Shown here: in pieces, positions 17,019 to 25,839 of the stretch
Layout: each line of letters opens with the position of its first letter
How positions within the stretch are numbered: the first letter of the stretch is position 1
NCBI GenBank assembly: GCA_002716385.1
Contig: PBAX01000022.1
Location: 1-64,000 of the forward strand
Source: Phycisphaerae bacterium
GTDB lineage: Bacteria; Planctomycetota; Phycisphaerae; Phycisphaerales; SM1A02
Direction: 5' to 3'
Length of the DNA: 64,000 nucleotides
Notes under the pieces: model-generated
Told to the model about the DNA's origin: nothing
Databases searched by the model: none
The model's input: the letters and a program-made list of their open reading frames with translations, nothing else
Translations under genes and position numbers: made by a program

Positions 17019-17383
17019 ACCAATCTCCATCAAGAGCTTCAGCAGGTCCTCATCTGTAGAGGACGAACCTTTGAGCGTAGGGCCCCAGAACCGCTTCGGC
17101 AACCCCAGGCACCCGGGTTCATTCAAAGAGAGCGTGATCTGAGAATCCCGCCATCGGCTTCCGAATTAGGCGAACAACACGCCATGACGATCTGGCCGCT
17201 CAAAGAGGCCCCGGGATCGCCCGTGATGGGGCCTGAAAGCCCTTCTAACCTCATTGAGATGTGCGAAATGGCCGTGATCTTGACGATCCGCCTTCAGGGA
17301 GGGAAACTTCACTATTCAGCCATGCCCCCGTACGTCTGGGGAAGCTGATTGGTCCCCAAAGTCTTGCGACGGAGTCACCCCCT
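17019..17383. other. Divergent intergenic region
   Basis: This 365-bp gap lies between the lysine aminotransferase (left) and the coiled-coil protein gene (right). Part of it could encode an N-terminal extension of the aminotransferase (to 17126). I see no RNA gene, repeat or convincing promoter in it. Confidence 0.5.
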
Positions 17384-18757
17384 ATGGCCATTCGATCAAC
17401 GACGGGAACAGGCGTCGTTGTAGCGTTGGTGGTGTTCATCATCATCAGCGCCGCCCTGCTCGCCACGACAATCATCTTCTACAGCCAGCTCGGCAAGGCG
17501 AAGGAAGAAAAGAAAGACGCTGAAGCCACGCTGAACGATGTGGCGAATGCCAATGAGAGAAACAGCGATCAATATCGGGCCATCTCGGGAGATTCGGGGC
17601 GAGAGAGCATCTTTGGGTATCTGAACCAGCAACACCAAGGTCTCAAGGACTATGTCGGTCGCGACATGAAACTCGAGGATCTCAAGAACTCATTCCAGAG
17701 TTCATTGGACGTCGATCCCAGCAGCACGCTCTGGTCACATCTGAGCACAGTCGAACGACAGCTTCGCGAAGAGCAGGACACGGTCAAGGCGTTGAATGAC
17801 AGGGTCCAGTCCCTTCAGACCGAGAAGGAAGATATGGCCGGCAAGCTGCAGGCCGCAGAACGGGAACGTGATGAATCCCTTCAGGCTGCCGTCGATCGTC
17901 AACTGGATCAGATCCGAAAGGCCGACTCGACCTACGAACAGCAGGTCGCCAGTGCACTGGACGGACTTGAGAAGGCCAAGGAACGCAATCGTGGACGATA
18001 TGTCGATCAGATTCGTGAACTTGAAGATGAGGTCGATCGTCTGAGTGATGAGAATGTCCGTGGTGAAAGCCGCATTCAGGAGCTTCAGGAACTGGTCAAC
18101 CGTAGTCGGATCCAGCCGAAGGACCCTGCGAATCTCGTCGACGGGGAAATCATCGAAGTCGCTGGACGAGGCGATCAGGTCTACATCGATCGCGGGAAGT
18201 CCGACCAGATCGTTCTCGGAATGACCTTCGAAGTCTACGACGACGCCGCACAGATCAGGCCCGACGATGAAGGCAATTTCCCGAGAGGAAAGGCCAGCAT
18301 TCAGGTCGTCAAGGTCGGTGAGACCACCTCGACCGCCAAGGTCACCAGAGGCACCAAGGGCCGACCAATCGTCAGTAATGACGTCGTCGCGAACGCAATC
18401 TACGATCCAACGTACAAGTTCAAATTCTTGGTTCATGGACGATTCGATGTGGATGGCGATGAGATCGCTACGCTCGAGGAAACCGACTATCTCCGCAGGC
18501 AGATCGAGGCCTGGGGTGGTGAAGTTGTCTCTGGTGATCAGATCACCGGCGATCTGGACTTTCTGGTACTTGGCATTGAACCCGTCAATCCAGCCAATCC
18601 GACCGATTCTGCAACCGCAACCCAGATGCAGCAGACGCTTGAACAGCGGCTGAAGTACCAGCAGTATCAGGACCTTTTTCAGGCAGCCCAGAAATCAGAT
18701 ATTCCCGTTCTGAATTCCAACAGGCTCTACATCCTGACCGGGCAGACTGGAATGTGA
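17384..18757 (+). CDS. Membrane-anchored coiled-coil protein with BRCT-like C-terminus
   Basis: A 457-residue protein of unknown function. ATG 17384 follows a GGAG site; a transmembrane helix covers about residues 10-35 (VVVALVVFIIISAALLATTIIF). Residues about 100-245 are charged heptad-like coiled coil (EREQ/RELEDEVDRL types). A beta-rich segment follows (VDGEIIEVAGRGDQVYIDRG...GMTFEVYD), like an SH3-like translocated domain. Near residues 350-400 the pattern FLVHGRF...LRRQIEAWGGEVV...LDFLVLG has the spacing of a BRCT domain. With the N-terminal anchor the bulk may face the periplasm, which would be odd for BRCT; topology cannot be decided here. A 17-bp hairpin follows the stop, then an acyltransferase gene. 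Confidence 0.8.
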   Translation: MAIRSTTGTGVVVALVVFIIISAALLATTIIFYSQLGKAKEEKKDAEATLNDVANANERNSDQYRAISGDSGRESIFGYLNQQHQGLKDYVGRDMKLEDLKNSFQSSLDVDPSSTLWSHLSTVERQLREEQDTVKALNDRVQSLQTEKEDMAGKLQAAERERDESLQAAVDRQLDQIRKADSTYEQQVASALDGLEKAKERNRGRYVDQIRELEDEVDRLSDENVRGESRIQELQELVNRSRIQPKDPANLVDGEIIEVAGRGDQVYIDRGKSDQIVLGMTFEVYDDAAQIRPDDEGNFPRGKASIQVVKVGETTSTAKVTRGTKGRPIVSNDVVANAIYDPTYKFKFLVHGRFDVDGDEIATLEETDYLRRQIEAWGGEVVSGDQITGDLDFLVLGIEPVNPANPTDSATATQMQQTLEQRLKYQQYQDLFQAAQKSDIPVLNSNRLYILTGQTGM

Positions 18758-18773
18758 TTCCCCCTCGGGGGAT
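18757..18773 (+). other. Short G/C hairpin after the coiled-coil gene
   Basis: ATTCCCC-CTC-GGGGGAT forms a seven-pair stem (one G-U) immediately after the stop codon. The following bases (ttgcggg) are not U-rich, so it is more likely an attenuator or mRNA-stability element than a full terminator. Confidence 0.3.
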
Positions 18774-18805
18774 TTGCGGGATTGCGCTTTCAGGGGGCCC
18801 CATTC

Positions 18806-19855
18806 ATGGCACGCCATAGGTCTCCCTTGAGAAACTGGATGGAATATCTCCCTGCCAGAGCCGCTGCGGCGGTTCTGCAATGTTTTCCCGTGGAACAGAA
18901 TCTGGAAACCGCCGCCTGGGGAGGAAGGCTCTACTTCCAACTCAGTGCGAAGCGTCGCAGACGGGCCATTGCGAACATCCAGAGTGCATTCCCAGAATGG
19001 GACATCGATCTATGTCGCCTGATAGCCCAGAGATCCGTGGAGAACATGTTCCAACTCGCATCGGTTGATGCCATGGTCATGACAAGACTGCTGACGCCGG
19101 ACAAGTGGCCTGAATTCCTCGACTTTAGCAAAGCTGCCACTCATATCAGAAGAATGATGGACGATCGTTCGATGCTGTTCATCACGGGGCACTGTGGGAA
19201 TTGGGAATTGCTTGGCTACGGAATGTCAGTGATCGGCTACCCGTTGGCGGCATTGGCTCGACCGCTAGACAACCCCCTTCTCAATAACTGGCTCATGGGG
19301 CTCAGAGAGGCGCATGGCCTGAAGATCCTGACCAAGTGGGGCGCCACCCCGGAAATGCAGAAGATCATCGAAAACAATGAACATATTGGTTTCATAGCCG
19401 ACCAGAACGCGGGAGACAGCGGCATCTTCGTACCATTCTTCGGTCGGCTTGCTTCAACATACAAGTCAATCGGTCTACTGGCCATGCGATACAACCTGCC
19501 GCTGCTCATTTCGATGGCTGAACGAATCGATGGCCGATTCCGCTATCGAGTCCATGTGCAGGACGTCATCGAGCCGGAGGACTGGGCCGGACAGGAAGAC
19601 CCCCTCTACTACATAACCGCCAGATACATACACGGCATCGAACAGATGATCCGCAGATCGCCCGAGCAGTACCTGTGGATGCATCGCAGGTGGAAGAGCA
19701 GGCCGCGTCATGAAAGACGGGGCGAACGGGTGCCTCCCTCGCTGGAGGCCCAGATTCGTTCACTTCCTTGGTTGGATACAGACCAGCAGGATCTCATCAT
19801 CGAACGATCGAACCGCGACAGCCGGGACATGGCCGCTGCCGGGGAATCATCATGA
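18806..19855 (+). CDS. Lysophospholipid acyltransferase (LpxL/HtrB-like)
   Basis: A 349-residue membrane-associated acyltransferase, likely adding a fatty acyl chain to a lipid A or other lipid precursor. The catalytic H-x4-E motif is visible in FITGHCGNWELLG, followed by GFIADQNAGDSGIFVPFFGR (acceptor/glycerol-binding block) and PEQYLWMHRRWKSRP near the end, all typical of LpxL/HtrB proteins. ATG 18806 (MARHRS) with CAGGGGG seven bases before it is preferred over TTG 18782. It overlaps the response-regulator gene by 4 nt. The actual acceptor lipid is not readable from sequence. Confidence 0.88.
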   Translation: MARHRSPLRNWMEYLPARAAAAVLQCFPVEQNLETAAWGGRLYFQLSAKRRRRAIANIQSAFPEWDIDLCRLIAQRSVENMFQLASVDAMVMTRLLTPDKWPEFLDFSKAATHIRRMMDDRSMLFITGHCGNWELLGYGMSVIGYPLAALARPLDNPLLNNWLMGLREAHGLKILTKWGATPEMQKIIENNEHIGFIADQNAGDSGIFVPFFGRLASTYKSIGLLAMRYNLPLLISMAERIDGRFRYRVHVQDVIEPEDWAGQEDPLYYITARYIHGIEQMIRRSPEQYLWMHRRWKSRPRHERRGERVPPSLEAQIRSLPWLDTDQQDLIIERSNRDSRDMAAAGESS

Positions 19856-20271
19856 GCAGACGAAAGCTCGCAGAAATCGACATCCTGATCGTCGATGATG
19901 ACGAGGACATCCTCGGCAGCATGGAACTGGCTCTTCGATCTGAAGGTGCTAGCACCTTCGCGGCAATCGACGGCCATGATGCCATCTCGCAATGGCGTGA
20001 ACATTCCCCTCGCGTGATCGTTCTGGACATGATGCTCCCGAAGAGCTCTGGTTTTCTCGTGCTCGAAGAACTGATGGGATCGGACGACCCCCCGATCGTG
20101 GTAATGGTCACCGCCAACGAGGGGCGTCGACACATGGCCTATGCCAAAGAACTGGGTGTCGCCGCCTATCTGACCAAGCCCATCCCTCTTCAGCTCCTGA
20201 TCGACACCATCCACGATCTCCTTGGCGGACATGCCAAGGACAACGACGGTACGATGGAATCCAACGCGTGA
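19852..20271 (+). CDS. Single-domain response regulator
   Basis: A 139-residue receiver domain with no output domain. The acidic pocket (ILIVDDDEDIL), phosphoacceptor Asp59 (VIVLDMMLPKSSG), the Thr in VMVTANE and the switch Lys (YLTKPIP) are all present. It starts at ATG 19852 inside the stop of the acyltransferase gene and its stop overlaps a possible GTG start of the next gene. No histidine kinase is adjacent; the nearest in the window is at 57558-59204. It must signal by protein-protein contact. Confidence 0.9.
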   Translation: MSRRKLAEIDILIVDDDEDILGSMELALRSEGASTFAAIDGHDAISQWREHSPRVIVLDMMLPKSSGFLVLEELMGSDDPPIVVMVTANEGRRHMAYAKELGVAAYLTKPIPLQLLIDTIHDLLGGHAKDNDGTMESNA

Positions 20272-20609
20272 TCGCAGGAGACAATCCGTTGCCACACCAC
20301 TTTGCCATATTGTCCCCCGATCCACCCTCCGAAAAGGGCAGCTCTACACTTGGTTCGAGAGCGGAGATCGTCAAGTCCCTCGGAACGATGAACACGCTTC
20401 CTCAGACTCCCGGCGAGAACATTCTCTGGGGGCCTGGTGTAAAACTCGAGATGGTCGAGGGCGAGGATCCACTGAAGCAGATCCTTCTGACCATTACCGA
20501 GGAGGAAATCGCGTGGCTTGTGATTGCGAGGCTCATGCAGGCCTTCGGGTGGCGGGTAGTCGACCTTGAAACCGGTGAAGATGTTGAACTCGTGGAGGAA
20601 GAGGAATGA
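20268..20609 (+). CDS. Small acidic protein, unknown function
   Basis: The reading frame opens at GTG 20268, overlapping the response-regulator stop by 4 nt (113 residues). The better-conserved-looking part begins at ATG 20388 (MNTLPQTPGENILWGPGVKLEMVEG), which would give 73 residues. The C-terminal half is a helix-rich segment (LTITEEEIAWLVIARLMQAFGWRV) ending in a run of Glu. I do not recognise a family. It overlaps the next gene by 4 nt, so it belongs to the acyltransferase/regulator cassette. The start is uncertain. Confidence 0.65.
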   Translation: MIAGDNPLPHHFAILSPDPPSEKGSSTLGSRAEIVKSLGTMNTLPQTPGENILWGPGVKLEMVEGEDPLKQILLTITEEEIAWLVIARLMQAFGWRVVDLETGEDVELVEEEE

Positions 20610-20974
20610 CCGAGACATCCCAACACAAGCAGGGATTCACTTCCGATCGAAGCGATGAAAATGAATTTTCAGCAGCCTTGGCGGCTGCTGTCGACTATCG
20701 AGGTGATGTGACCATCATGCAGGAGAATGGCACGGAGGAGATGGGATATCTCTTCGATCTGACTGGTGACATCGCGGATGGAAACGTCGGCTTCATGACC
20801 AAGGAAGACACGAGCCCTCGCAGACTCGCAACAAGCACCATCAAGTCAATTACCTTCTCCGGCCGGGACACGGCTGAAGGCAAATCATTTGATACCTGGA
20901 TCAAGAAGTACGTCGAGAAGAAACTAGCCGGGCAGAAGGCTAGCATCGAATGCGAAGATCTCGACGAGGAATGA
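20606..20974 (+). CDS. Conserved-looking hypothetical protein
   Basis: A 122-residue soluble protein starting at ATG 20606 within the preceding stop. A central beta-rich core (ALAAAVDYRGDVTIMQENG, EMGYLFDLTGD, TSTIKSITFSGRDTAEGKSF) and a helical end (DTWIKKYVEKKLAG) suggest a small folded domain, perhaps Sm- or PilZ-like in size, but I cannot assign it. It closes the four-gene cassette 18806-20974. Only 16 bp separate it from the convergent SseB-like gene. Confidence 0.72.
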   Translation: MTETSQHKQGFTSDRSDENEFSAALAAAVDYRGDVTIMQENGTEEMGYLFDLTGDIADGNVGFMTKEDTSPRRLATSTIKSITFSGRDTAEGKSFDTWIKKYVEKKLAGQKASIECEDLDEE

Positions 20975-20990
20975 TCTCGTTCGATTCCGG

Positions 20991-21806
20991 TCAGGCCACC
21001 GAACGAACGGCGTCGACCGGTGCCGTCACCTGCCCGATGGGTGTGAAGAAGGCGAATGGTCCATCATTGAAGATCGCTCCCGCGATGCCTCTGGCCGCCA
21101 GAGTTCGGAACCACCATGTCGCCTGACTCGGAGACAAGGCAATGAGGCGACTGCCTTCGGCATGGCATGTCGGATCGATCATCTCGGCGTAGCGCCTTGC
21201 CCGAACAGGATCCGTGAACACCAGCGCACAAGGTTGATCGCGACAGATGCCGACCATTGGATCCGTCGACGTGGCGGGATCCGAAATGAAGTACCACTGC
21301 GGAAGATTCATCACTGTTGACCATAGCTGTTCCGGATTGGCCTGCTCACTTACTTCTCGAGCTCTGGCCACTACCGTATCGATATCGGGCAGCGACTCGG
21401 GCCGGTTGGTCCATGTGGCGATGATGAGATCATCCAATCTGCACTCGAATGGAAAAGGTCCGGGGTTAAAGACCGCAGTCTGAACGCCCCACGACCGGAT
21501 CCCGGTAAGAAACTCCGGCGCTTCGTGAGTGAGCATTGAAATGACTCGAGCCGATTCGGGAAGTTCGGAACTCTGCTTCAGCATGCCCATCGCAGCTTCA
21601 CCGGATGTGAAGACGCAGACACTGGGCTGGTCACGTTCCTCGAGCACCATGGGGAGCACTCGATCGCGAGCACCCAGATCAATCACGAACAATCGCTGCA
21701 TCGAGGCGAGCCTTGACATGGCCAGTCGCCTGTTTTCATCCGTCGGCAATTGACTGGCCTGTTCGAGAAGCTGTTCAATCGCGACTCTTGGCGTGCTGTG
21801 TGCCAT
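20991..21806 (-). CDS. SseB-like domain protein
   Basis: A 271-residue soluble protein that appears to hold two related halves. Each has a beta-rich stretch leading to a VFT motif and short helix (residues about 35-85: FVIDLG...PSVCVFTSGEAA; second half: WYFISD...PCALVFTDPVRARRYAEM), as in SseB N-terminal domains. The role of SseB domains is poorly defined. ATG 21806 is chosen because AGGGAGG lies upstream. It sits alone between convergent neighbours. The assignment rests on pattern similarity only. Confidence 0.65.
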   Translation of the reverse strand: MAHSTPRVAIEQLLEQASQLPTDENRRLAMSRLASMQRLFVIDLGARDRVLPMVLEERDQPSVCVFTSGEAAMGMLKQSSELPESARVISMLTHEAPEFLTGIRSWGVQTAVFNPGPFPFECRLDDLIIATWTNRPESLPDIDTVVARAREVSEQANPEQLWSTVMNLPQWYFISDPATSTDPMVGICRDQPCALVFTDPVRARRYAEMIDPTCHAEGSRLIALSPSQATWWFRTLAARGIAGAIFNDGPFAFFTPIGQVTAPVDAVRSVA

Positions 21807-21896
21807 GCTTGAACCTCCCTGGCGAATCCGCAGAAAGCGGCCTCCCCCTGACAATCAACTACGCAGGAGATCCATTCAAAGGTTCGGAGGAATAAA

Positions 21897-22850
21897 TCAA
21901 ACCGCCAGAAAGTGGTCCTGGCCAACTTGGACAAGTCGATGGCTGACATCGTCTTGCATGCCTTCAACGGGCCTCCAGGGGCTCAGGAGGCCTTCAGCAG
22001 TCGATTGCGGCTCCCAGATGCCTTCCTCCCCCATCAATGCCTCGAGGTCGCCCAGAGGCTCCAGCCGCCTGTCGAGCGGTAGCCTGCAGCCCAAAAGGCC
22101 CCTTGTGTAGGGATGCCTTGGAGAACCGAGGATCTGTTCGGCATTTCCGGATTCACAGACATGCCCGGAATGAAGAACCACCAACAAGCTCGCTCTTTGA
22201 ATCACAAGGCCCAGATCATGAGTGACCAGCAGGATCCCGAGACCTCTGCTTCTGCAGAGGTCCTCGAACAACTGCATGATGGCCTGGGTCGTAACGGCAT
22301 CCAAGGCAGTCGTGGGCTCATCCGCAAGCAGGATGGATGGTGCACGAGCCAATGCAAGAGCGATCACAACGCGCTGCCTCATTCCTCCGCTGAGCTCGTG
22401 GGGTACGCATCGTAGACACCGGCCCGGCCTCGGCACTCTCACTTCCTCAAGAAGCGATTGAGCATGTTGTCGACGGCTGCGCCGACTGATGCCATCTAGA
22501 GAGAGCACCTCATCGAAGAGCTCCCCGATGCTGCATACGGGATCAAGCGCCGTCATTGGTTCCTGAAAGATCATGGCGATCTGCTTGCCACGAATCTTTC
22601 GCCACTGTGATGACGACAGACCGGCACATTCCTCCCCCTTGATTTGAATGCTCCCATCCAAAAGTGAAACCGCCGGCGGCAGCAGACCGATGGAAGCCAG
22701 TGCCGTCATGGTCTTCCCGCTTCCGGACTCGCCCACCAGTGCGGTGATCTCGCCGGCATTGACCTGGAGACCTGCACCACAGACGATCGCCTGATTCTGG
22801 GAGACCGACTTGATCTCGATTGATTCGAGTTGGAGAAGCGTTTCACTCAT
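21897..22850 (-). CDS. Peptide/nickel-type ABC transporter ATPase (OppD/DppD-like)
   Basis: A 317-residue ATPase with Walker A (GESGSGKT), the family-typical FQEPMTALDPV, signature (LSGGMRQR), Walker B (ILLADEPTTALD) and the HPYTRGLL segment near the C-terminus that marks the Opp/Dpp class. ATG 22850 overlaps the permease stop by 4 nt. Only the OppC-like permease accompanies it: no binding protein, OppB-like permease or OppF-like ATPase is adjacent, so partners must be encoded elsewhere if the system is functional. Confidence 0.9.
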   Translation of the reverse strand: MSETLLQLESIEIKSVSQNQAIVCGAGLQVNAGEITALVGESGSGKTMTALASIGLLPPAVSLLDGSIQIKGEECAGLSSSQWRKIRGKQIAMIFQEPMTALDPVCSIGELFDEVLSLDGISRRSRRQHAQSLLEEVRVPRPGRCLRCVPHELSGGMRQRVVIALALARAPSILLADEPTTALDAVTTQAIMQLFEDLCRSRGLGILLVTHDLGLVIQRASLLVVLHSGHVCESGNAEQILGSPRHPYTRGLLGCRLPLDRRLEPLGDLEALMGEEGIWEPQSTAEGLLSPWRPVEGMQDDVSHRLVQVGQDHFLAV

Positions 22851-23812
22851 GACGCCTGTTCCACCTGCCGTGGATCCAACCTGACTCGCAGCCATTCTCC
22901 AAGGCAATTGAGAGAAAGAAGAGTCAGGGCGATGAGGAGGCAGGGCCAGACAAGCAACCACCAATGGGAGCGAACTCCATTGATCTCGGACAAACCGGCC
23001 GCGGCCAGATTGCCCCAACTCGGCAGCGGTTCACGAATGCCGATTCCGAGAAAACTCAGGAAGGCCTCGCTGAGCATCGCCATCGGTACAGTCAGCGTTG
23101 CATAGACGGCAATAGGACCAATGACGTTGGGCAGAAGATGTCTCCATACCTGTCGTTTCCAGGGAACCCCGATGGCCCGACACGCCTCCATGAATGGTTG
23201 TGATCGAAGACTGAGGACCTGACCCCTGATGACTCTGGCCATTGTCAGCCAACTCACGGCGCCAATGGCTATCCACAGAGTGAGGACATTGACCCACTGG
23301 GCTTCAGCGGACCCGAGGACGACACCCGTACGCTCGAGCAAACCCTCTACAGCAACGACGAGAAGCACCACGATGAGTATGTACGGAAGTCCATAGAGCA
23401 CATCCACGATCCGCATCATGAAACCATCGACCCGAGGACTCGATGTGGCGGCCACCATCCCCCAAAGACCGCCTAGCAGTACCGCCGTGGATGCCGCCGC
23501 CAGACCCACGATCAGACTGATGCCCCCACCAGCAAGAACCCGCGACAGAAGATCGCGGCCCAGATGATCGCTCCCAAGCAGATAGGGCGATTCACCTGCG
23601 AACGATGGAGGCTGCAAGGCAAGTTCAGGATTGGTCGCCTCGAACCGACGAGCCGTCGATGTCTGGCCTTCGATAACTTCATGTCCGAAGGTCCAGGGCA
23701 GGGAAACCAGAGTCACCACGACGACCGCTATCAGGAAGATTGCGGAAAGGATTCCCAGACGTCGAATCGAGTCGGGGGTGGCACCTGATCGGGAACGTTT
23801 TTCAGTAGTCAC
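22847..23812 (-). CDS. Peptide-type ABC transporter permease (OppC/DppC-like)
   Basis: A 321-residue inner-membrane permease. Features of the OppC class are the N-terminal cytoplasmic segment, first helix, then LLGSDHLGRDLLSRVLAGGGISL, a set of further helices, and the ATPase-docking loop FMEACRAIGVPWKRQVWRHLLPN. It precedes and overlaps the OppD-like gene. The usual OppB partner is missing, and the next gene upstream is unrelated. Confidence 0.9.
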   Translation of the reverse strand: MTTEKRSRSGATPDSIRRLGILSAIFLIAVVVVTLVSLPWTFGHEVIEGQTSTARRFEATNPELALQPPSFAGESPYLLGSDHLGRDLLSRVLAGGGISLIVGLAAASTAVLLGGLWGMVAATSSPRVDGFMMRIVDVLYGLPYILIVVLLVVAVEGLLERTGVVLGSAEAQWVNVLTLWIAIGAVSWLTMARVIRGQVLSLRSQPFMEACRAIGVPWKRQVWRHLLPNVIGPIAVYATLTVPMAMLSEAFLSFLGIGIREPLPSWGNLAAAGLSEINGVRSHWWLLVWPCLLIALTLLSLNCLGEWLRVRLDPRQVEQAS

Positions 23813-23863
23813 GGAACGCAGGATACGGCATCGCTTGAATCAAGACCGAAACCCGGAGGCTGC

Positions 23864-24601
23864 TCAGCGGCCCTGTGCGGCCTGCACGGCATCCAGTTCA
23901 CCGAGCGCCTGAGCCATCTGTCGGGCTAGCTCCTGCTCGAAGTTCTCTTCGTCGTACTCGACGCGTTCCTGAAGCTGCTCGACGCGTTCATTCAGCCGCA
24001 TGATCGAACGTTCTCGATTCTCAATCGACAACTCGAGTCGGGCACGCATCACCGCCTGCAAGTGCTGACGCATGAATATCACTTCAGGGCTATCTGGCCC
24101 CGTGGTGTCCACGGCCTGCTTCAATTTGATCGACAGCTGGATGACTTCAGCATCGAGGCTCAGCTCCGCGATCTTGCTCTCGTACAGCTCCGGATCCGTC
24201 TTCTGGAGCTCCGCCAATGCAACAAGACCGTGACCATAGCGACGAATCATCTTCTCGAGCTCCACGGGATCCTGTCCCTGATCGGAGCAGCTCTTCTGCA
24301 GCAGCTGACCAAGTCGTGGGTCGATTCTGGATGCCACATCGATGTAGCGATCGATGTTGCTTCGAGCCGAGTCAACCGTTCCAGGTGTGGCGGCCTTAAT
24401 TTGCGTCTGAGCCTGCGAATTCATCTGCTCGATCAACTTGCTGCCTGACTGACCGGCGACCATGTTGGCCATCGTGAGAATGGACTTGAGGTCATCAGAT
24501 GAAGATGCTCGTGAGACCGATGTTCCAGAATTGAGTGCGAAAACGACACAAGCCAGAACAAGCAGCCAACTCATCGCCATGGTGTAGCGTGTCTGCATCA
24601 T
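23864..24601 (-). CDS. Exported helical protein of sigma-factor operon, unknown function
   Basis: A 245-residue protein with a signal peptide (MAMSWLLVLACVVFALNSGTSVSRA) and an almost wholly helical body. The C-terminal third is coiled coil (RERSIMRLNERVEQLQERVEYDEENFEQELARQ). A single Cys occurs in QKSCSDQG. ATG 24601 overlaps the stop of the anti-sigma-like gene (ATGA) with GGAG just upstream. As last gene of an ECF sigma operon it may be a periplasmic sensor or effector. No family is recognised. Confidence 0.75.
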   Translation of the reverse strand: MMQTRYTMAMSWLLVLACVVFALNSGTSVSRASSSDDLKSILTMANMVAGQSGSKLIEQMNSQAQTQIKAATPGTVDSARSNIDRYIDVASRIDPRLGQLLQKSCSDQGQDPVELEKMIRRYGHGLVALAELQKTDPELYESKIAELSLDAEVIQLSIKLKQAVDTTGPDSPEVIFMRQHLQAVMRARLELSIENRERSIMRLNERVEQLQERVEYDEENFEQELARQMAQALGELDAVQAAQGR

Positions 24602-25098
24602 CGAATCTCCAATGCGAGATAACCCCATGAATCCGAATCCTGCTCGGCCTCAAGGATGTTCAGAAGTTCATCGTGAGCAGCTGTCCATTTGAGATCATGT
24701 GAAGCCAACAGGCCCGAATCATCAACGTAGGACAGATACATGTCGGAGTTGACCAGCGGCTGGTCAAGCGAGGCATAGGTAGTCGAAGTGGTTGGTGAAA
24801 GCCCTGGACCACTCCACCACAAGGCGCCCAGAAACGCCAAGCCAACACAGGCTGCCAGAGCCAACCGCTTGATCGCCACGGCAGACTTCGCAGGGGCAAG
24901 CCGCATTCGAGCCTGCTGACGATGCGATTCGAGAGACGCCTGAGCAACTCTGGACGCAAGTCCTTCAGGAACAGGCAATTGACGCAAAGACTCGCCGATG
25001 ACCATGTCGAGATCGCGGTCAGCCGAGCTGTACTCCGAGCCCAGTGGATCTGGCCCATCAGGCCGAATATCAGGTTGGTTTCGTGAAGAAAACATCAT
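24598..25098 (-). CDS. Putative anti-sigma factor, single-pass membrane protein
   Basis: This 166-residue protein has an N-terminal cytoplasmic part of about 80 residues, one transmembrane helix (IKRLALAACVGLAFLGALWW) and a C-terminal extracytoplasmic part. The size, topology and position directly after an ECF sigma gene suit an anti-sigma factor, but no ZAS zinc motif (H-x3-C-x2-C) is visible. ATG 25098 has AGGAG seven bases before it. The function is inferred from context. Confidence 0.65.
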   Translation of the reverse strand: MMFSSRNQPDIRPDGPDPLGSEYSSADRDLDMVIGESLRQLPVPEGLASRVAQASLESHRQQARMRLAPAKSAVAIKRLALAACVGLAFLGALWWSGPGLSPTTSTTYASLDQPLVNSDMYLSYVDDSGLLASHDLKWTAAHDELLNILEAEQDSDSWGYLALEIR

Positions 25099-25165
25099 TG
25101 CGTCACTCCTAGAACGGCCTCGAGGCAAACTAATTGCATTATTTCCATCATTTTTGGACGAAAAA

Positions 25166-25744
25166 TCATTCCTCCAGATCCTCCGCTCCAGATGGGCCCA
25201 GTCGCTCCCTCAACCGCTTGATAGCCCGAAAATGCCTTGCCAGAACAGTCCCCATCGGTTCATCGAGGACCTCGGCGATGGTCTTGAAACTCATTTCAGC
25301 CACATGCCTCAGATGTAGCACCTGCTGCTCGGCCTCGGGGAGTTCGGACATGGCCAGCTGTAGCCCCTGAAGGGCCTCCTCCCCCTCGGAAGCCGATACA
25401 TCCAGATCCTGAGCTGGCGCCACGGCCCTCAGGGTGTCATCAGCCATGGAGAGGGCCTGACGGGATCTTCGCCTCATCTCGTCACGCAGGCGATTCAGGG
25501 CAATCCGAAAGAGCCATGACTCGAATTTACCTAGTTCGGTGTAACCGGAAAGCTTCGTTACGACAGTGCAGAAGGTCGACTGGGTCACTTCCTCTGCCAG
25601 CTCGGGATCTCGACATTGCGCCAGAACAACCCTGAAGACCTGTGGAGAAAAGTCGGTGACAATCCTTGACCAAGCGGCCTCATCACCACCGATAGCAGCT
25701 TGGAGCACGATGCTCAGGCGTTCTCTGTCCAGAGGGGCAGTCAT
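25166..25744 (-). CDS. ECF RNA polymerase sigma factor
   Basis: A 192-residue sigma70-family protein. Region 2 is visible in FSPQVFRVVLAQCRDPELAEEVTQSTFCTVVTKL...FESWLFRIALNRLRDEMRRRSRQ, and region 4 in LPEAEQQVLHLRHVAEMSFKTIAEVLDEPMGTVLARHFRAIKRLRE. No region 3 is present, as expected for the ECF group. It heads an operon with a membrane protein and an exported protein. An inverted repeat TTCTGT...ACAGAA (25769-25789) lies just upstream and could be part of its control region. Confidence 0.92.
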   Translation of the reverse strand: MTAPLDRERLSIVLQAAIGGDEAAWSRIVTDFSPQVFRVVLAQCRDPELAEEVTQSTFCTVVTKLSGYTELGKFESWLFRIALNRLRDEMRRRSRQALSMADDTLRAVAPAQDLDVSASEGEEALQGLQLAMSELPEAEQQVLHLRHVAEMSFKTIAEVLDEPMGTVLARHFRAIKRLRERLGPSGAEDLEE

Positions 25745-25839
25745 CTCTTGGCTGAATCACTCCACTTGTTCTGTACTATCGGGACAGAAGACGGTTCGAG
25801 GTCTCTACACAATCCGTCCCTTAGAATCGGCCAAATCAC

